This document shows positions 1 to 9,489 of a stretch of DNA of 64,000 nt, piece after piece. Position 1 is the first letter of the stretch, and every line of letters starts with the position of its first letter. The stretch is from the NCBI GenBank assembly GCA_022578605.1, contig MU394060.1, forward strand, positions 186,001-250,000, read 5' to 3'. The position numbers and the translations under genes are program-made. The notes below the pieces were generated by a model. The model worked only from the letters and a program-made list of their open reading frames with translations. It did not search any database and was not told the origin of the DNA. This stretch comes from Camillea tinctor. Its lineage: Eukaryota > Ascomycota > Sordariomycetes > Xylariales > Xylariaceae.

Positions 1-510
1 TCACCAACATACCGTTTCCCTTTCCTTTCCCCTTTCCCTTTCCTATAAACGCAACTTACAAACAATACTGTTTGTCACTTCGCAACGCTGCATTGTCTCT
101 ATTATTGCAATCCCAAGGCTTTGGTAAAAAGACATAGCGTTTTCCAGTGGAAGCATCGTACCAATACCTAGGTAGACTTCTACTCATCAACACCTGAAAC
201 TATCTACTAGTTAGTGCTGGTTGGAAGGACCACCTCCTGCTACTGATCGTAGCGTATCGACCCAGGTACCATATATTTTCCATACATCTCCTAGGAACAA
301 CACTACCCCGGAAGGTTTTGTTTGCTTCTAAGCTATCAGGAAAGAGGCAACTGCATCTAAGGAGTGACCGACCAACACTTTTAGTTACTCTCTGCTGCAC
401 CTACCATTGTCCTCCTTCATCCATACAACCCCATCCCCTTTTCACCAACTCCCACCAACACCAGTAGAAGAGAGATAGAAAGAGAGTATCCCAAACATCA
501 CTTGCCCAGG
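1..510. other. Intergenic / promoter side of the Arb2-like gene
   Basis: No gene is visible. The stretch contains a CCCTTTCC-rich tract at 15-45, one exact copy of the palindrome TACCTAGGTA (165-174) and a C/A-rich leader (about 410-510) directly before the start codon at 511. A 66-codon frame on the minus strand has no protein-like character and is treated as chance. Confidence 0.6.
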
Positions 511-2029
511 ATGTTCAAGAGAAAGTGGTCAGGTCTCCCCGCAGACCCTCACTTCCCCAGCGATCTGAAGGAACTCGGGTATGTATCTACTTCCTCCCTT
601 TCCCTCTCCTATACATCGCACATAGACAATCAGCATGCTCAATTACTTTACACTAACCTTCCCTCGCAGCTACTTCGTCAACGAAGACGACGAGGTCCGC
701 TCCATCGCCGAACCGGACCGCTACTTCAAGTTCTTCCTGAACCGCAACCCGCGCTGGAACGAGCGGCAGCGCTTCGCCATGAACCGTCTGTCTCTCCACC
801 CCTCTATCTACCCCCCCCCCCCCCCCCCCTCCTCCCATTAACTAACCCACCACAGAAGCCCTCCAGTCCCTAATCCTCGCGCGCCTCTCCGCCCTGGGCC
901 TGCAGCCCACCTACCTCCCCCTCGGCGTCATCCCCAGCCCATCCACCCCACACCTGCGCATCTACACCTCGCGGGACCTCTCCACCGCGCCCCGCGTAGC
1001 CCTCCTCTTCGGCGAAACCACGCAGGATCTCGGCGTGCTCGCGCACCGGGTCATCGGGGGGAAAGGCGGGATCGACGCCGGATCGTGGGTCGCTTTTGTG
1101 CGGGATCTGCTTTCCGCCCCCACCCCAAACCCCGGCATCATCCTCGCCTCGCCGGGGTCCCTCCTCTGGTCGCCCTCGCAAGGCCGCACGCTCTCGCGCA
1201 CCGCGCTGGCCGACTCGCCCATGGCCAGCGCCGCGCACGCGGGGAACCGGGTCCCGGCCCCCGCGGACAACGTGCCCGGGAACCGCACGCCGGGCGAGCA
1301 CGTGCGCTACGTGTTCGAGGCGGTGGTGCCGCGGCTCGCGGCCCCGGGCGCCGTGCTCGACGTCGTGGGGGTCGGCGACGGCGCGGACCTGGCGTGCGCG
1401 TATCTGGACCAGCCGGGGGTGTGGGAGCGCTGGGGGCCGCGGATGGGGTGTCTGGCGAGCGTGGGGGGCATGCGCGATGTGAAGGACGTGCGGGTGGACG
1501 GGTTCCGGGAGTTTCTGCGGGCGGTGAGTTTTCTTTCTTTCCTTCTTTCTCCTTTTCTTTCCTCCCCAAGGGAAGAAGAGAAAAGAAAGGACTACCCAAG
1601 TTGACTAACACCCCCGTCCAGCGCGCCCGCGCCTACGTTCCCTCCCCCGAGCCCGCAGGCATGACGCTCTCGGGCCCCGACGGCAACCCGCGCACCGCGA
1701 CCTTCACCTCCTACGGGTGTCCCGTGTTCAGCAGCGGCGAGGCGCACCACGTAGAGTGCGGGCTAGTGGCGGGGCGGCGGGTGGTGGTCGAGTGGCTGCG
1801 GGAGGTGGCCGCCGCGGGTCCGCACTACCGCAACCCCGAGGTCGTCGTGCTGTACTCGGATCCTGTCCGCGCCGGCGACGCGGCCGAGCCCGACTGGAGC
1901 CCGTGGGTAGAGGAGTTTCAGGAGCGGAAGAAGCAGCGAGAGGAGGAGGAGGAGGAGAGGAAGAAGAAGGGGGATGATAAGTTTGTGGTGAGAGTCGATA
2001 CGCTGAGTGATAGCGAGGATGAGGATTAA
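511..2029 (+). CDS. Arb2-domain protein (Argonaute-binding / Hda1-associated type), 4 exons
   Basis: Exons are inferred at 511-578, 670-785, 856-1523 and 1622-2029, giving 419 residues; every junction keeps frame with GT donors (GTATGT, GTCTGT, GTGAGT) and CAG acceptors. The start is the first ATG of the conserved opening MFKRKWSGLP; no in-frame ATG lies upstream. The protein shows the family hallmarks SDLKELGYFVNEDDE, the NERQRFAMN helix, a core with NPGIILASPGSL, VPGNRTPGEHVRYVFE and VVGVGDGADL, then a strongly charged Glu/Lys tail ending in DSEDED. Arb2 of fission yeast is a subunit of the Argonaute siRNA chaperone complex, and the same fold occurs at the C terminus of Hda1-type deacetylases; here the domain stands alone, as in FAM172-like proteins. 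A role in small-RNA or heterochromatin handling is inferred from the family only. The second intron carries a long C homopolymer, a likely assembly-error spot. It converges on the Mgr3-like gene. Confidence 0.82.
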
Positions 2030-2601
2030 AAAGGGGCTGGTTAGATACCTAGGTGCTTGGATCTGGGGATAAGAGGGGAGGGGAGGAGGTCAAAGTCGAC
2101 TTTGAGACTTTGATATTTAGGACGCTTGCTTTTCGATTTCTCTTCTCTTCTGCTACCGCGGTAAAGATCTCAGTGCTTACCTAGGTTAGATGATATGGTG
2201 TTTAATCGATGCTCACTTGACACGAATAGGTAGTTCACCACAAAGAATACAGGCAAAAAGCATTGTTCTTCCCATCTCGTTTGGTTCATTAACTCTGGAT
2301 TTCGCCATGAAATGTAAAAACATAATTGCCCATCCAATAACTGCGCAACATATTTACCTTTTAGTACATATCAGCGAGAGTAGACCTAAATGATTTGTGA
2401 TCAAACAACTCGAAGAAAGCCGACCTTGGCTCTGGTTCCCATCCATCAGCATCGTCAGTTATTGTCAATATATGTGCGAGCGTGTGTGCCACCCATTTAT
2501 GTGCCTCAGAAAAAGTGCGGACAAGGGAACGACCCGTATGGCTGACTAGAAAAGACTTCCATAAAACTTTGGCCCCATATGCACCCATATCCTATTCCCT
2601 A
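2030..2601. other. Convergent intergenic spacer
   Basis: This is the 3' space between the convergent Arb2-like and Mgr3-like genes. It has one near-copy of the CCTAGGT motif at about 2047 and another at 2181; no gene is seen. Confidence 0.6.
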
Positions 2602-4365
2602 CTACGCCTGGAACAAATTGGCCAGGACCGTCTGCGGCGCCTCTAGCTCCTCCAAAACCTCCTGCGCCCGTCTCGTCCGCTCGCGGACTACATTCTCCTC
2701 TGCGGTCCATCTGCCAGGCGTGTCTATTTCGGGTCGGCCCTCGCCCCATAGGCCGAGCCAACTCGTCGACCCACGCTGCTGGTGTTCCTCCCTCTCCCGC
2801 TCCTCCCTCGCGAGGCGGCCCACCATCTTAGCCCAGTTATCGAGCCCGCTACTCAGGCAATCGCGGCAGGTTTTCCGCGCCGCCATCACGGCTTTGCTAT
2901 TATCCTCACTGGGCGTGCCTAATTTATGCAGCTGCTCCTCGGCAAGGTCGACTGCCTCGCGCGTCCACGCTAGACCGTCCTCGCGACTAGTCGAGGAGCT
3001 ACCACTTTTGTTCGCGTAAATGATTTCGCCAATGTATAGGTTCAGTCCTGCTTCTTCGCAGAGCTCCTGCGCGTCCCGTATGGGCGGTGATTCTCCGTCG
3101 TCCGGCGGTGGTGGATATTCAAGTGGAAAGAACACGTGTTTGGCAACTCTCTTCATATTAGACCATGTCCATGGAGAGGTGTGACTGTGATCCCACCACT
3201 CGCCCGATGAAAATGAACGTTTACTTTCCGAATGATATTGCGGTAGTGCCCGGCGTGCCCTCAGTATAGATATCAAAATCGGGAGAGCTGTGGCAATGTC
3301 GCCATGGCGAGCTTTGTGTGCGGCTAACTGGGTAAGGACGACGAGCACGTTCGTCGACGGCGCAGGTCCATCGTCCCGTAGAACATATGTTTTTGTATCG
3401 TACGGCCACATTTCCGGGGGCAAGCGTTCGCTCGCAAGCGACAGCGCCCACTCGTACATTTTCTCAGCCGCTTCGGGGGAGGTCTTAATATCCAGCCATG
3501 TTGCGTACTCCAAAGCTGCGTCTAGCTTCTGCTTCGGCGTGAACCCCCGCGTCTTCAGAATTTTCATGTAAAGGCCATCGGGTTTGATAAAGGCGGGTTC
3601 GCAGTCGTCTTCGTGGGGGGCGCTCGGGGAGCCGAAAGCGATCGGCTTCGGGTTGGGATTCGATGGGCCCAGTACCTGAACCGCAGGAAACACAAGATGG
3701 CGAGTCTTATCCACAACCCAATCATCCAGTTGCTCAGCAGCCTTTGCGCATAGCATCAGCGCCTCATAGTATCCCCGTCTCCAGGGCTCGCTCTTGGCGG
3801 TGGTATCGTAGGCTGTGCTGGCAAAGTCGCCCGCCACAGCGTCATCCCCTACCAAACGCTGCAGTCCAGCACCGTCAATCTCCTCATCCTCAAGCCTTTC
3901 AATCACATTTTTCGCATAGCTTCCTATCTTCACCCAGTCGGTCTCTATTTGTCCTTGCCGGTCAGGCACCCACTTGGCCACGCGGAAGCGCAGCCTCGTC
4001 AAGAGCGCCCACTCATGCGGCGTGGGGTACTGGCGTTCAAGCCACTCCTGTTGTAGAGTCAAGTAGGCGACGGTAGCGAAGCCGAGGATAGCCCAACCAT
4101 ATACAGTGTACTTCAACGCCAGTAAGAGTTCAAATTTCAGCCATTGCTTCCGCTCGGTGGTCAGGTAGCGGAACTGCTGGTTACGAGCAGCTATAGGCAC
4201 GGAGAGGAAGGGTAATTGCGGACGAAGGTGGGATACAAGATTGTTGTGTCTCGTGAAGGGGCGGGTTAAGTTGGTGGAGTTGGTCGAGCTGGTCGAGCTG
4301 GTGGGGTTCTTCAATACGGGGCGGAAGAGGAGGAGGCGCCGGAGTAGGCCTCTGCGCTGCTGCAT
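2602..4365 (-). CDS. Mgr3-like mitochondrial inner-membrane TPR protein
   Basis: A single uninterrupted 587-residue frame. The N terminus is Arg/Leu-rich without acidic residues (MQQRRGLLRRLLLF), as in a mitochondrial presequence. One hydrophobic helix follows at about 84-103 (KYTVYGWAILGFATVAYL) and then the conserved stretch QQEWLERQYPTPHEW. The rest is helical and TPR-like, with repeated features such as ALEYATWLDIKTSPEAAEKMYEWAL and YYEALMLCAKAAEQLDDW. This arrangement matches yeast Mgr3, an adaptor that with Mgr1 delivers substrates to the i-AAA protease Yme1 in the inner membrane; fungal orthologues are often mislabelled as MFS maltose permease, although only one membrane span is present. 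The function is inferred by family. The first ATG is used (4363-4365) and the stop is TAG at 2602-2604. The 3' end faces the Arb2-like gene across about 570 bp. Confidence 0.8.
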   Translation of the reverse strand: MQQRRGLLRRLLLFRPVLKNPTSSTSSTNSTNLTRPFTRHNNLVSHLRPQLPFLSVPIAARNQQFRYLTTERKQWLKFELLLALKYTVYGWAILGFATVAYLTLQQEWLERQYPTPHEWALLTRLRFRVAKWVPDRQGQIETDWVKIGSYAKNVIERLEDEEIDGAGLQRLVGDDAVAGDFASTAYDTTAKSEPWRRGYYEALMLCAKAAEQLDDWVVDKTRHLVFPAVQVLGPSNPNPKPIAFGSPSAPHEDDCEPAFIKPDGLYMKILKTRGFTPKQKLDAALEYATWLDIKTSPEAAEKMYEWALSLASERLPPEMWPYDTKTYVLRDDGPAPSTNVLVVLTQLAAHKARHGDIATALPILISILRARRALPQYHSESKRSFSSGEWWDHSHTSPWTWSNMKRVAKHVFFPLEYPPPPDDGESPPIRDAQELCEEAGLNLYIGEIIYANKSGSSSTSREDGLAWTREAVDLAEEQLHKLGTPSEDNSKAVMAARKTCRDCLSSGLDNWAKMVGRLAREEREREEHQQRGSTSWLGLWGEGRPEIDTPGRWTAEENVVRERTRRAQEVLEELEAPQTVLANLFQA

Positions 4366-5070
4366 TATGAGAATATGTGGTGTGGTGTGTGATATTAAAT
4401 GCGTATGGGAAGTCCTAGGACCCCGTCAAGGTCATTTCCAATGAATGTCCAATCCTAGCTTCCGAGCAACTTGAAGTCTATAAGTGTGAGCGCAATAAAT
4501 TCAAGATCAGTATCACCAACTAGCCAGGAGTCGCAAAGGTATTAGGTAGGTGCATAGTGATTAGCTTGGTATAGCTTACCGGTACGCATCTTGTATATTG
4601 TATAAGTGAAGTTAGTAAGGAGAATACTTGGAAGAAGTTGAAAGTGGTTTGCTACGTAAGGTTGCTTTGCGGGTTCTAGGTTTAGTCTAATAAGGTTGCT
4701 GCTAATGATGAAATTGACAGCGGCAACGCTTTTAATAGTGGTCAGTGCGTTTTCTCCCCCACCACAGCTCCCCATTGGAAAATAGAGTTCCTTATCTCAC
4801 ACAGACTTGTCTCTACTACCTCATTATCACTTTACAATATGGAGAATAGCAGCACCTAATGTAGACATCCTAGCAGAAGCCTCCGCTTAGAAGAAGGGAA
4901 TAGCATAGCAATTTATAATTTATCAAGGAGAAAATGAGGTTAAATAGGCAAGAGTTTCAATACATAAAAAATTATACCTAACACAACACAGCCGATTGAA
5001 CATGGGAATATTAACAACTGTACACACCAACCAAAAAAAAAAAATACGTTCAAAAGAGATGAGATGATCT
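4366..5070. other. Intergenic, Mgr3-like promoter side and tRNA 3' flank
   Basis: AT-rich sequence with no supported coding frame. A run of 12 A residues at 5033-5044 reads as T12 on the minus strand and is the likely Pol III terminator of the tRNA-Gly gene at 5071-5150. Confidence 0.55.
5033..5044 (-). terminator. Pol III terminator (T12) of tRNA-Gly copy 1
   Basis: The oligo-T run in the non-template sense of the minus-strand tRNA starts 26 nt past the discriminator base. This is the normal form of a Pol III stop signal. Confidence 0.6.
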
Positions 5071-5150
5071 TGCATTCTGCGGGAATCGAACCCACGGCTT
5101 CAGCTATCAACTGATGGAAGGCTGAAATGTTACCATTACACCAAGAATGC
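5071..5150 (-). tRNA. tRNA-Gly (anticodon UCC), 9-nt intron, copy 1
   Basis: Read on the minus strand it has a GCATTCT / AGAATGC acceptor stem with discriminator A, a D arm with GGTGTAATGGTAAC (A box), a T arm with GGGTTCGATTCCC (B box) and an anticodon stem TCAGC / GCTGA. The loop is C-U-U-C-C-A, so U33 precedes anticodon UCC, decoding GGA. Nine extra bases (TCAGTTGAT) after position 37 are the canonical place of a nuclear tRNA intron. The span is 80 bp, 71 nt without the intron. A nearly identical copy on the other strand starts at 8351. Confidence 0.93.
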
Positions 5151-6698
5151 GTTACGTCTTGCTTCAGGGATATTAATTCTTTACGCTAAAGGGGATTAAG
5201 TAAAAGACTGTTGAAAAAGGCCGAAAGGAGGGGTCTTGAGGAACGCTAAACTTGGCCAACCTTCAGCAGTCTGGGTTCAACACCATTGATGGATTAACTT
5301 TGTGAACTTTTATTATGTTCATTTCTTCACATGTGTGTTCTAACAGTAATTTGATATAGGTGCTCTGATGTGACTAAGTCTACCATCATACATATGGTAT
5401 GTATATAACGTTAGTGGGGGCGTAATAGACATAGAATTGAGACTTGGACACTGACGGATGTAAGCACTTCCACAGCTCAGGAGCAAAAATATATGAAATG
5501 CTAATCAAAAAACTAGGGTCTCAATGAGTGTTACTTTATTTACCATAGTTGATATTCTAAGGGATGTTCTTGAACCGAAGCCTCCATAGCTAACCACCCT
5601 ATATTATAAAGATTTCCAACACCCTCCTATACCTTAACATAATACACCTTTACGTACACACACGAAATACATAATACCTATAAACCTCATTATTGGTGTA
5701 ATCCATACACTAGTGTTATATAGTTCCACCTGAGCTCGTTGACCTTTGGTCAATGTGTTGATATTCTCTGAGGTGCCTCTTACAAGGCCCATAGATTTCT
5801 TTAGTTCTCCTGAAATTCCGATGAGCCTCTAGAGTAGACCATATGTAAAGATCCAGATACTTCTCCCCTTAAAACCGTTATACTAGTAGTTCCTTCACCA
5901 TATCATCGAGGCATTTCTCTAATAACAGATTTCTACTCAAATCATTGTTCTAGCTCCTTGTATCCCGTGCTCATATTCAACCCTGGTTACACTAAGGCCG
6001 ATAACCCGGCAACAAAGGGATATATACTTATTGGCATAAGATAAATATGAGGAAATTATATGAGCTGTTTTGGTCAAGGAGATAATGAAAGTAAGGGTAC
6101 GCCTAGATATATATTTACATAGTAGGTAGTACAGGACCGTAGGGTGGGCGGTAACCATACATACCAACAGAACACAAGCCATGTTTGAATTCTTCTTCTA
6201 TCCGTGCGTATATCTAGTTTATATCTTATATGATATCCCGAGACACTAGGTGATCTATTTCCCATATAGGAGGTCAGAATACAAGTCCTCATAACACCTA
6301 CCTTATCCTCCACATCATAGCCACTCCTATGTCCCAACGTACTCATATACTGAACCTTCCTCTTTAATTCTATTTATTATGGCCTATGACAGTCTATCAA
6401 AACTCGACACAACTCTTAATTCAGACACTCCCACCCTAGATTACCACTGTACTCGCCTGCGGCCTCACGAAGAGCCTATGTTCTACTCGTCACCTGGGAA
6501 CCATCATACAGCGACCCCTATCGTGGGATATCACTTCCATTATGTAGCTACTTAGTCTCCTACGTACGCATGTCGTAAGTAGCTAACCTAACCTATTTCC
6601 AGATACCCCTTTTTCTTCCAAACTCGCTCCTTCATCAGACATACCCTCCCCCTCCCCTCTTATCACAACCCTCCATTCAGAACATCCCATCCCTTCCA
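5151..6698. other. Gene-poor spacer between the two tRNA-Gly genes (left part)
   Basis: AT-rich sequence (5160-6400) without codon structure; from 6570 to 6698 it turns pyrimidine-rich. Short open frames on the minus strand around 5937-6346 have no recognisable composition. I see no gene. Confidence 0.5.
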
Positions 6699-6840
6699 TC
6701 ACTCATTGTACTCGCACCCGGAATCCCCGCAGTTGGAGCTCTTCTGCGCGCCCTCCCACAGCGCGTTGCTTGGCCAGGCGTCGGTCCGCGTGTTGAGGTA
6801 GATCTTCCCCCCGCTCGTGGTCTTGAGGATGTACACGCAC
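6699..6840 (-). CDS. Possible terminal exon of a small cysteine-containing protein (partial, 5' part not found)
   Basis: On the minus strand an open, GC-rich stretch follows a plausible acceptor (TATAG at 6841-6845) and ends with TGA at 6699-6701. It reads CVYILKTTSGGKIY, then NTRTDAWPSNALWEGAQK, then SSNCGDSGCEYNE: 47 residues with three Cys. The GC3-rich codons contrast sharply with the AT-rich surroundings, which argues for real or once-real coding sequence. In the same frame a TGA lies only a few codons upstream, so it needs an upstream exon; the next leftward ATG-initiated frames (7115 or the internal ATG near 6951) give no signal peptide or convincing join. A TATA-like element (TTATATAAGG) lies at about 7130-7139 on this strand. 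I do not recognise the family. It may be the last exon of a secreted protein or a decayed remnant. Confidence 0.3.
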
Positions 6841-8350
6841 CTATATAGCACATCAGCGGGTCAGACGACAGCGAGTTTTTTCTTTTCTAGTACTAAGTTC
6901 CAGCTTCCGGGGGTTTGGAAGATAAGGGGAAGGGGAAGGGGCGCTGACATGGTTGCAGTTATGGGTTTTTTTCCTTGGTAGAGTTTACGCGGAGTCGCGC
7001 TTGGAGGTGAGGTGTAGTGAGGTATGTTGAGGGGGTGGTTATATTCAAGAGAGGTAGGCAGTAGTAGTCTTGCTGAGATGCTTTTCTGCAATACCCAGGG
7101 AACAGGAGGGAGCATGGAATTATACGTGCCTTATATAACTACTCGCGTACGTTGTATCTATTGTCTCTAGGACTTTCTCCATCGCATTCCATCGGTTCTC
7201 CCCAGTCTGAACTACCCCAAAAAAAAACTGCCGATAGCTACTTTGCCTATGCGAAGAGTGCAGTAGATGATAGCATCACTGGGGAGGTCTAACACGGTCC
7301 CTATACCAATCGATCCGTCGAGGCGACGAATTATATTCAAGGGTGCAAAGACGAGCATGTTGTCTTGTATTCCAATTTTGACTTGTGACGACCTCAGCAT
7401 GGTCTCTCGTGAAGATGAGCCCTCATTACAGGCGCTATATACGACGAGGGGGGTGGGGAGGTGAAAGGAATGGACAGAGAAGGGACCTCGCGTCGCCGCT
7501 ACTGTTCAGTCTCTACCAAAAAGTTCCGCTGGTTATGCAGGGAACTTTCAGATGAGGCTACATCCCCTTTGACGTCGGGACCGACAACGCAGTGCAAAGT
7601 TATCTAAACCAGGGCATACAAGTCAAGTCGGCTAGGTTAGACAAGCATGGGCGAATGGGAGTTGCAGCTGGGCCTGTAACATCCTACATAGGTAAGGAGG
7701 TACTCACAGTTAGCACACTTGTGGCGGTTCGGTACGCTCTCATGGCCAGGATTAGAATCCTGATCAGCACTAAGGGACAATTTGATTGAAACCGGAATCG
7801 AAGCAGTTATAGCTCTGTATACTCCGTATGCGTAAAGACCATTGTGTATTCTTGGCTGTAAGCGGCTGACCTAGTATCTAGAGCCTAGAACTATACGTAT
7901 AAGGATTCTACAGTAGCATAACATCAACCAGATAAGACAAGCTAGCTGCCTGCCTGCGTAGAGCCTTGTCTGAACCTTTTCATCTCCCTTCGATGCTTCG
8001 AAACAATTTAAGTAGAAAGATATTATAGAACTGATATCCTTTCTCTGAGGGTTTTAAGCTTCCTTCCATTCAATATTTAAAAAATCCTACTCTGCGGCTG
8101 CCATCATGCTCTCTCGTAATTAGACATTTGATTTCCTAACATCCATCGCTGTCCATAAATACCTAAGCATTCTATCTACCTCGCAAACCAGTTTGCCATC
8201 GATATCGATCCTCACTCTTAAGCTTGCCTATCTATTATTACCACACAATATTGCCGCAATACTGGACTTTCGCAAAGCTTAGTTTCAATTGCTTTGCTAC
8301 TTATACGCCGTTATCTTCGAAGCGTTTCATCGAACCATTTGGGTAATCCC
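6841..8350. other. Spacer between tRNA-Gly genes (right part), with one ambiguous open frame
   Basis: An open plus-strand stretch about 7566-7789 reads IPFDVGTDNAVQSYLNQG, then IQVKSARLDKHGRMGVAAGP and ends KGQFD. It looks more protein-like than its surroundings but has no start context, and I do not recognise it. Minus-strand 7212-7400 has a hydrophobic 62-codon frame of unknown merit. 7790-8350 is AT-rich and shows nothing. Confidence 0.4.
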
Positions 8351-8430
8351 GCATTCTTGGTGTAATGGTAACATTTCAGCCTTCCATCGATTGATAGCTG
8401 AAGCCGTGGGTTCGATTCCCGCAGAATGCA
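8351..8430 (+). tRNA. tRNA-Gly (anticodon UCC), 9-nt intron, copy 2
   Basis: Identical to copy 1 at 5071-5150 over the whole mature tRNA: acceptor GCATTCT / AGAATGC, A box GGTGTAATGG, B box GGTTCGATTCC, loop CUUCCA with anticodon UCC. Only the nine intron bases differ (TCGATTGAT here, TCAGTTGAT in copy 1). A T6 run at 8439-8444 follows as the Pol III terminator. The 5' flanks of the two copies are not alike, so the duplication is old or involved little more than the gene itself. Confidence 0.93.
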
Positions 8431-8438
8431 GTAGAACA

Positions 8439-8444
8439 TTTTTT
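8439..8444 (+). terminator. Pol III terminator (T6) of tRNA-Gly copy 2
   Basis: The T6 run begins 9 nt after the discriminator A of the tRNA. Confidence 0.65.
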
Positions 8445-9489
8445 GGCGGTCTTTCGCACAGAAACCATTGCGTTGAGTTAGGTACCTATGTATTCTCTTT
8501 TTTTGGTGTTGGCTTATTAGTGGTGGGTCTAACTAAATGTTTAGCGCGTAACTAGCACTGAAGAGGCCGCTGCTTTCAGCGTGAACTTATCACCTGAGGC
8601 ATACATTTAGCACGTTATATAGAAATAAACGCTTATAGTAAGTTCAACTTCCTAAGTACAAGCACACATATCTAAGGTCTGTGTATCTAGTATGTATGTG
8701 TGCTATTTTTCTCTCTCTTTCTATATGGTATTAGAGTTCGCTCTTTGTAGCAATATGTACTTATTGATGAAGAAGAGTGACTCTAATGTGGTACTGCAAT
8801 AATCCACCGTTTTGTTTTCCTTGCACTTTAGAATTCTGTTAAGCTAAGTGGCACGTGGGAAGAGTTGGGGCCGTTTGAAAGAGCTGTTATGAAGACTAGT
8901 CCAGTTGTATGCAGAAGGGATTCAGATCCCAAAATATGTGGAAAGGAAAACTCACTAAAATCATTTATAATCCTTGGCTGGGCGTCTTTGTTTCAACAGT
9001 TTGTGAAAGCCAAGTAATCTTGTGTAGGAGGTATGTAATTTGTTCATGTTATTCTGATACCTTTCGTTAGTTCTGTTAGTATTATATATTAGTGGAGTTT
9101 CCAAGGAACACCCCAATTAGTTATCCATATACCATCAGAAGCTCAGGGGAAGCGGGGAAGGGAGGTCCAACACCCCCCTTAGTTCCCAAAATAGACCAAA
9201 TATAATAGATGTAGGATAAATGCATAGAGATAAAGGAACACACTTGAGATTCTCTACCTATATCCCTCTTCTTGGGACCGTATGAGTGGTATCAACCTGA
9301 AAAAAACACAACGCATATACCGTGAAGGTTTGGCCAAAACGCCATAAAACAGGCTCTGAAAGAAATCCAGAGAAGAAAAAGCCACCACCAAAGTAAGAGA
9401 TTTCCCCTACTATCTAAATTATGCACATCTTTGCCGTGAAAATGCAGAAAACTCCAATAGCTCCAGCTTGCCTATTCTTGAGTTATATT
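8445..9489. other. Intergenic, 3' side of the GT2 gene
   Basis: AT-rich sequence without a supported gene. A minus-strand transcript of the GT2 gene would end somewhere in the right part of this stretch. Confidence 0.5.

Noticed and set aside
1085..2029. 314-codon plus-strand frame in a different phase over exon 3 of the Arb2-like gene
   Set aside because: Its first half is a GC-rich shadow (Arg/Gly/Ala only); only its end coincides with the true last exon.
8289..8555. 88-codon plus-strand frame
   Set aside because: It reads straight through tRNA-Gly copy 2.
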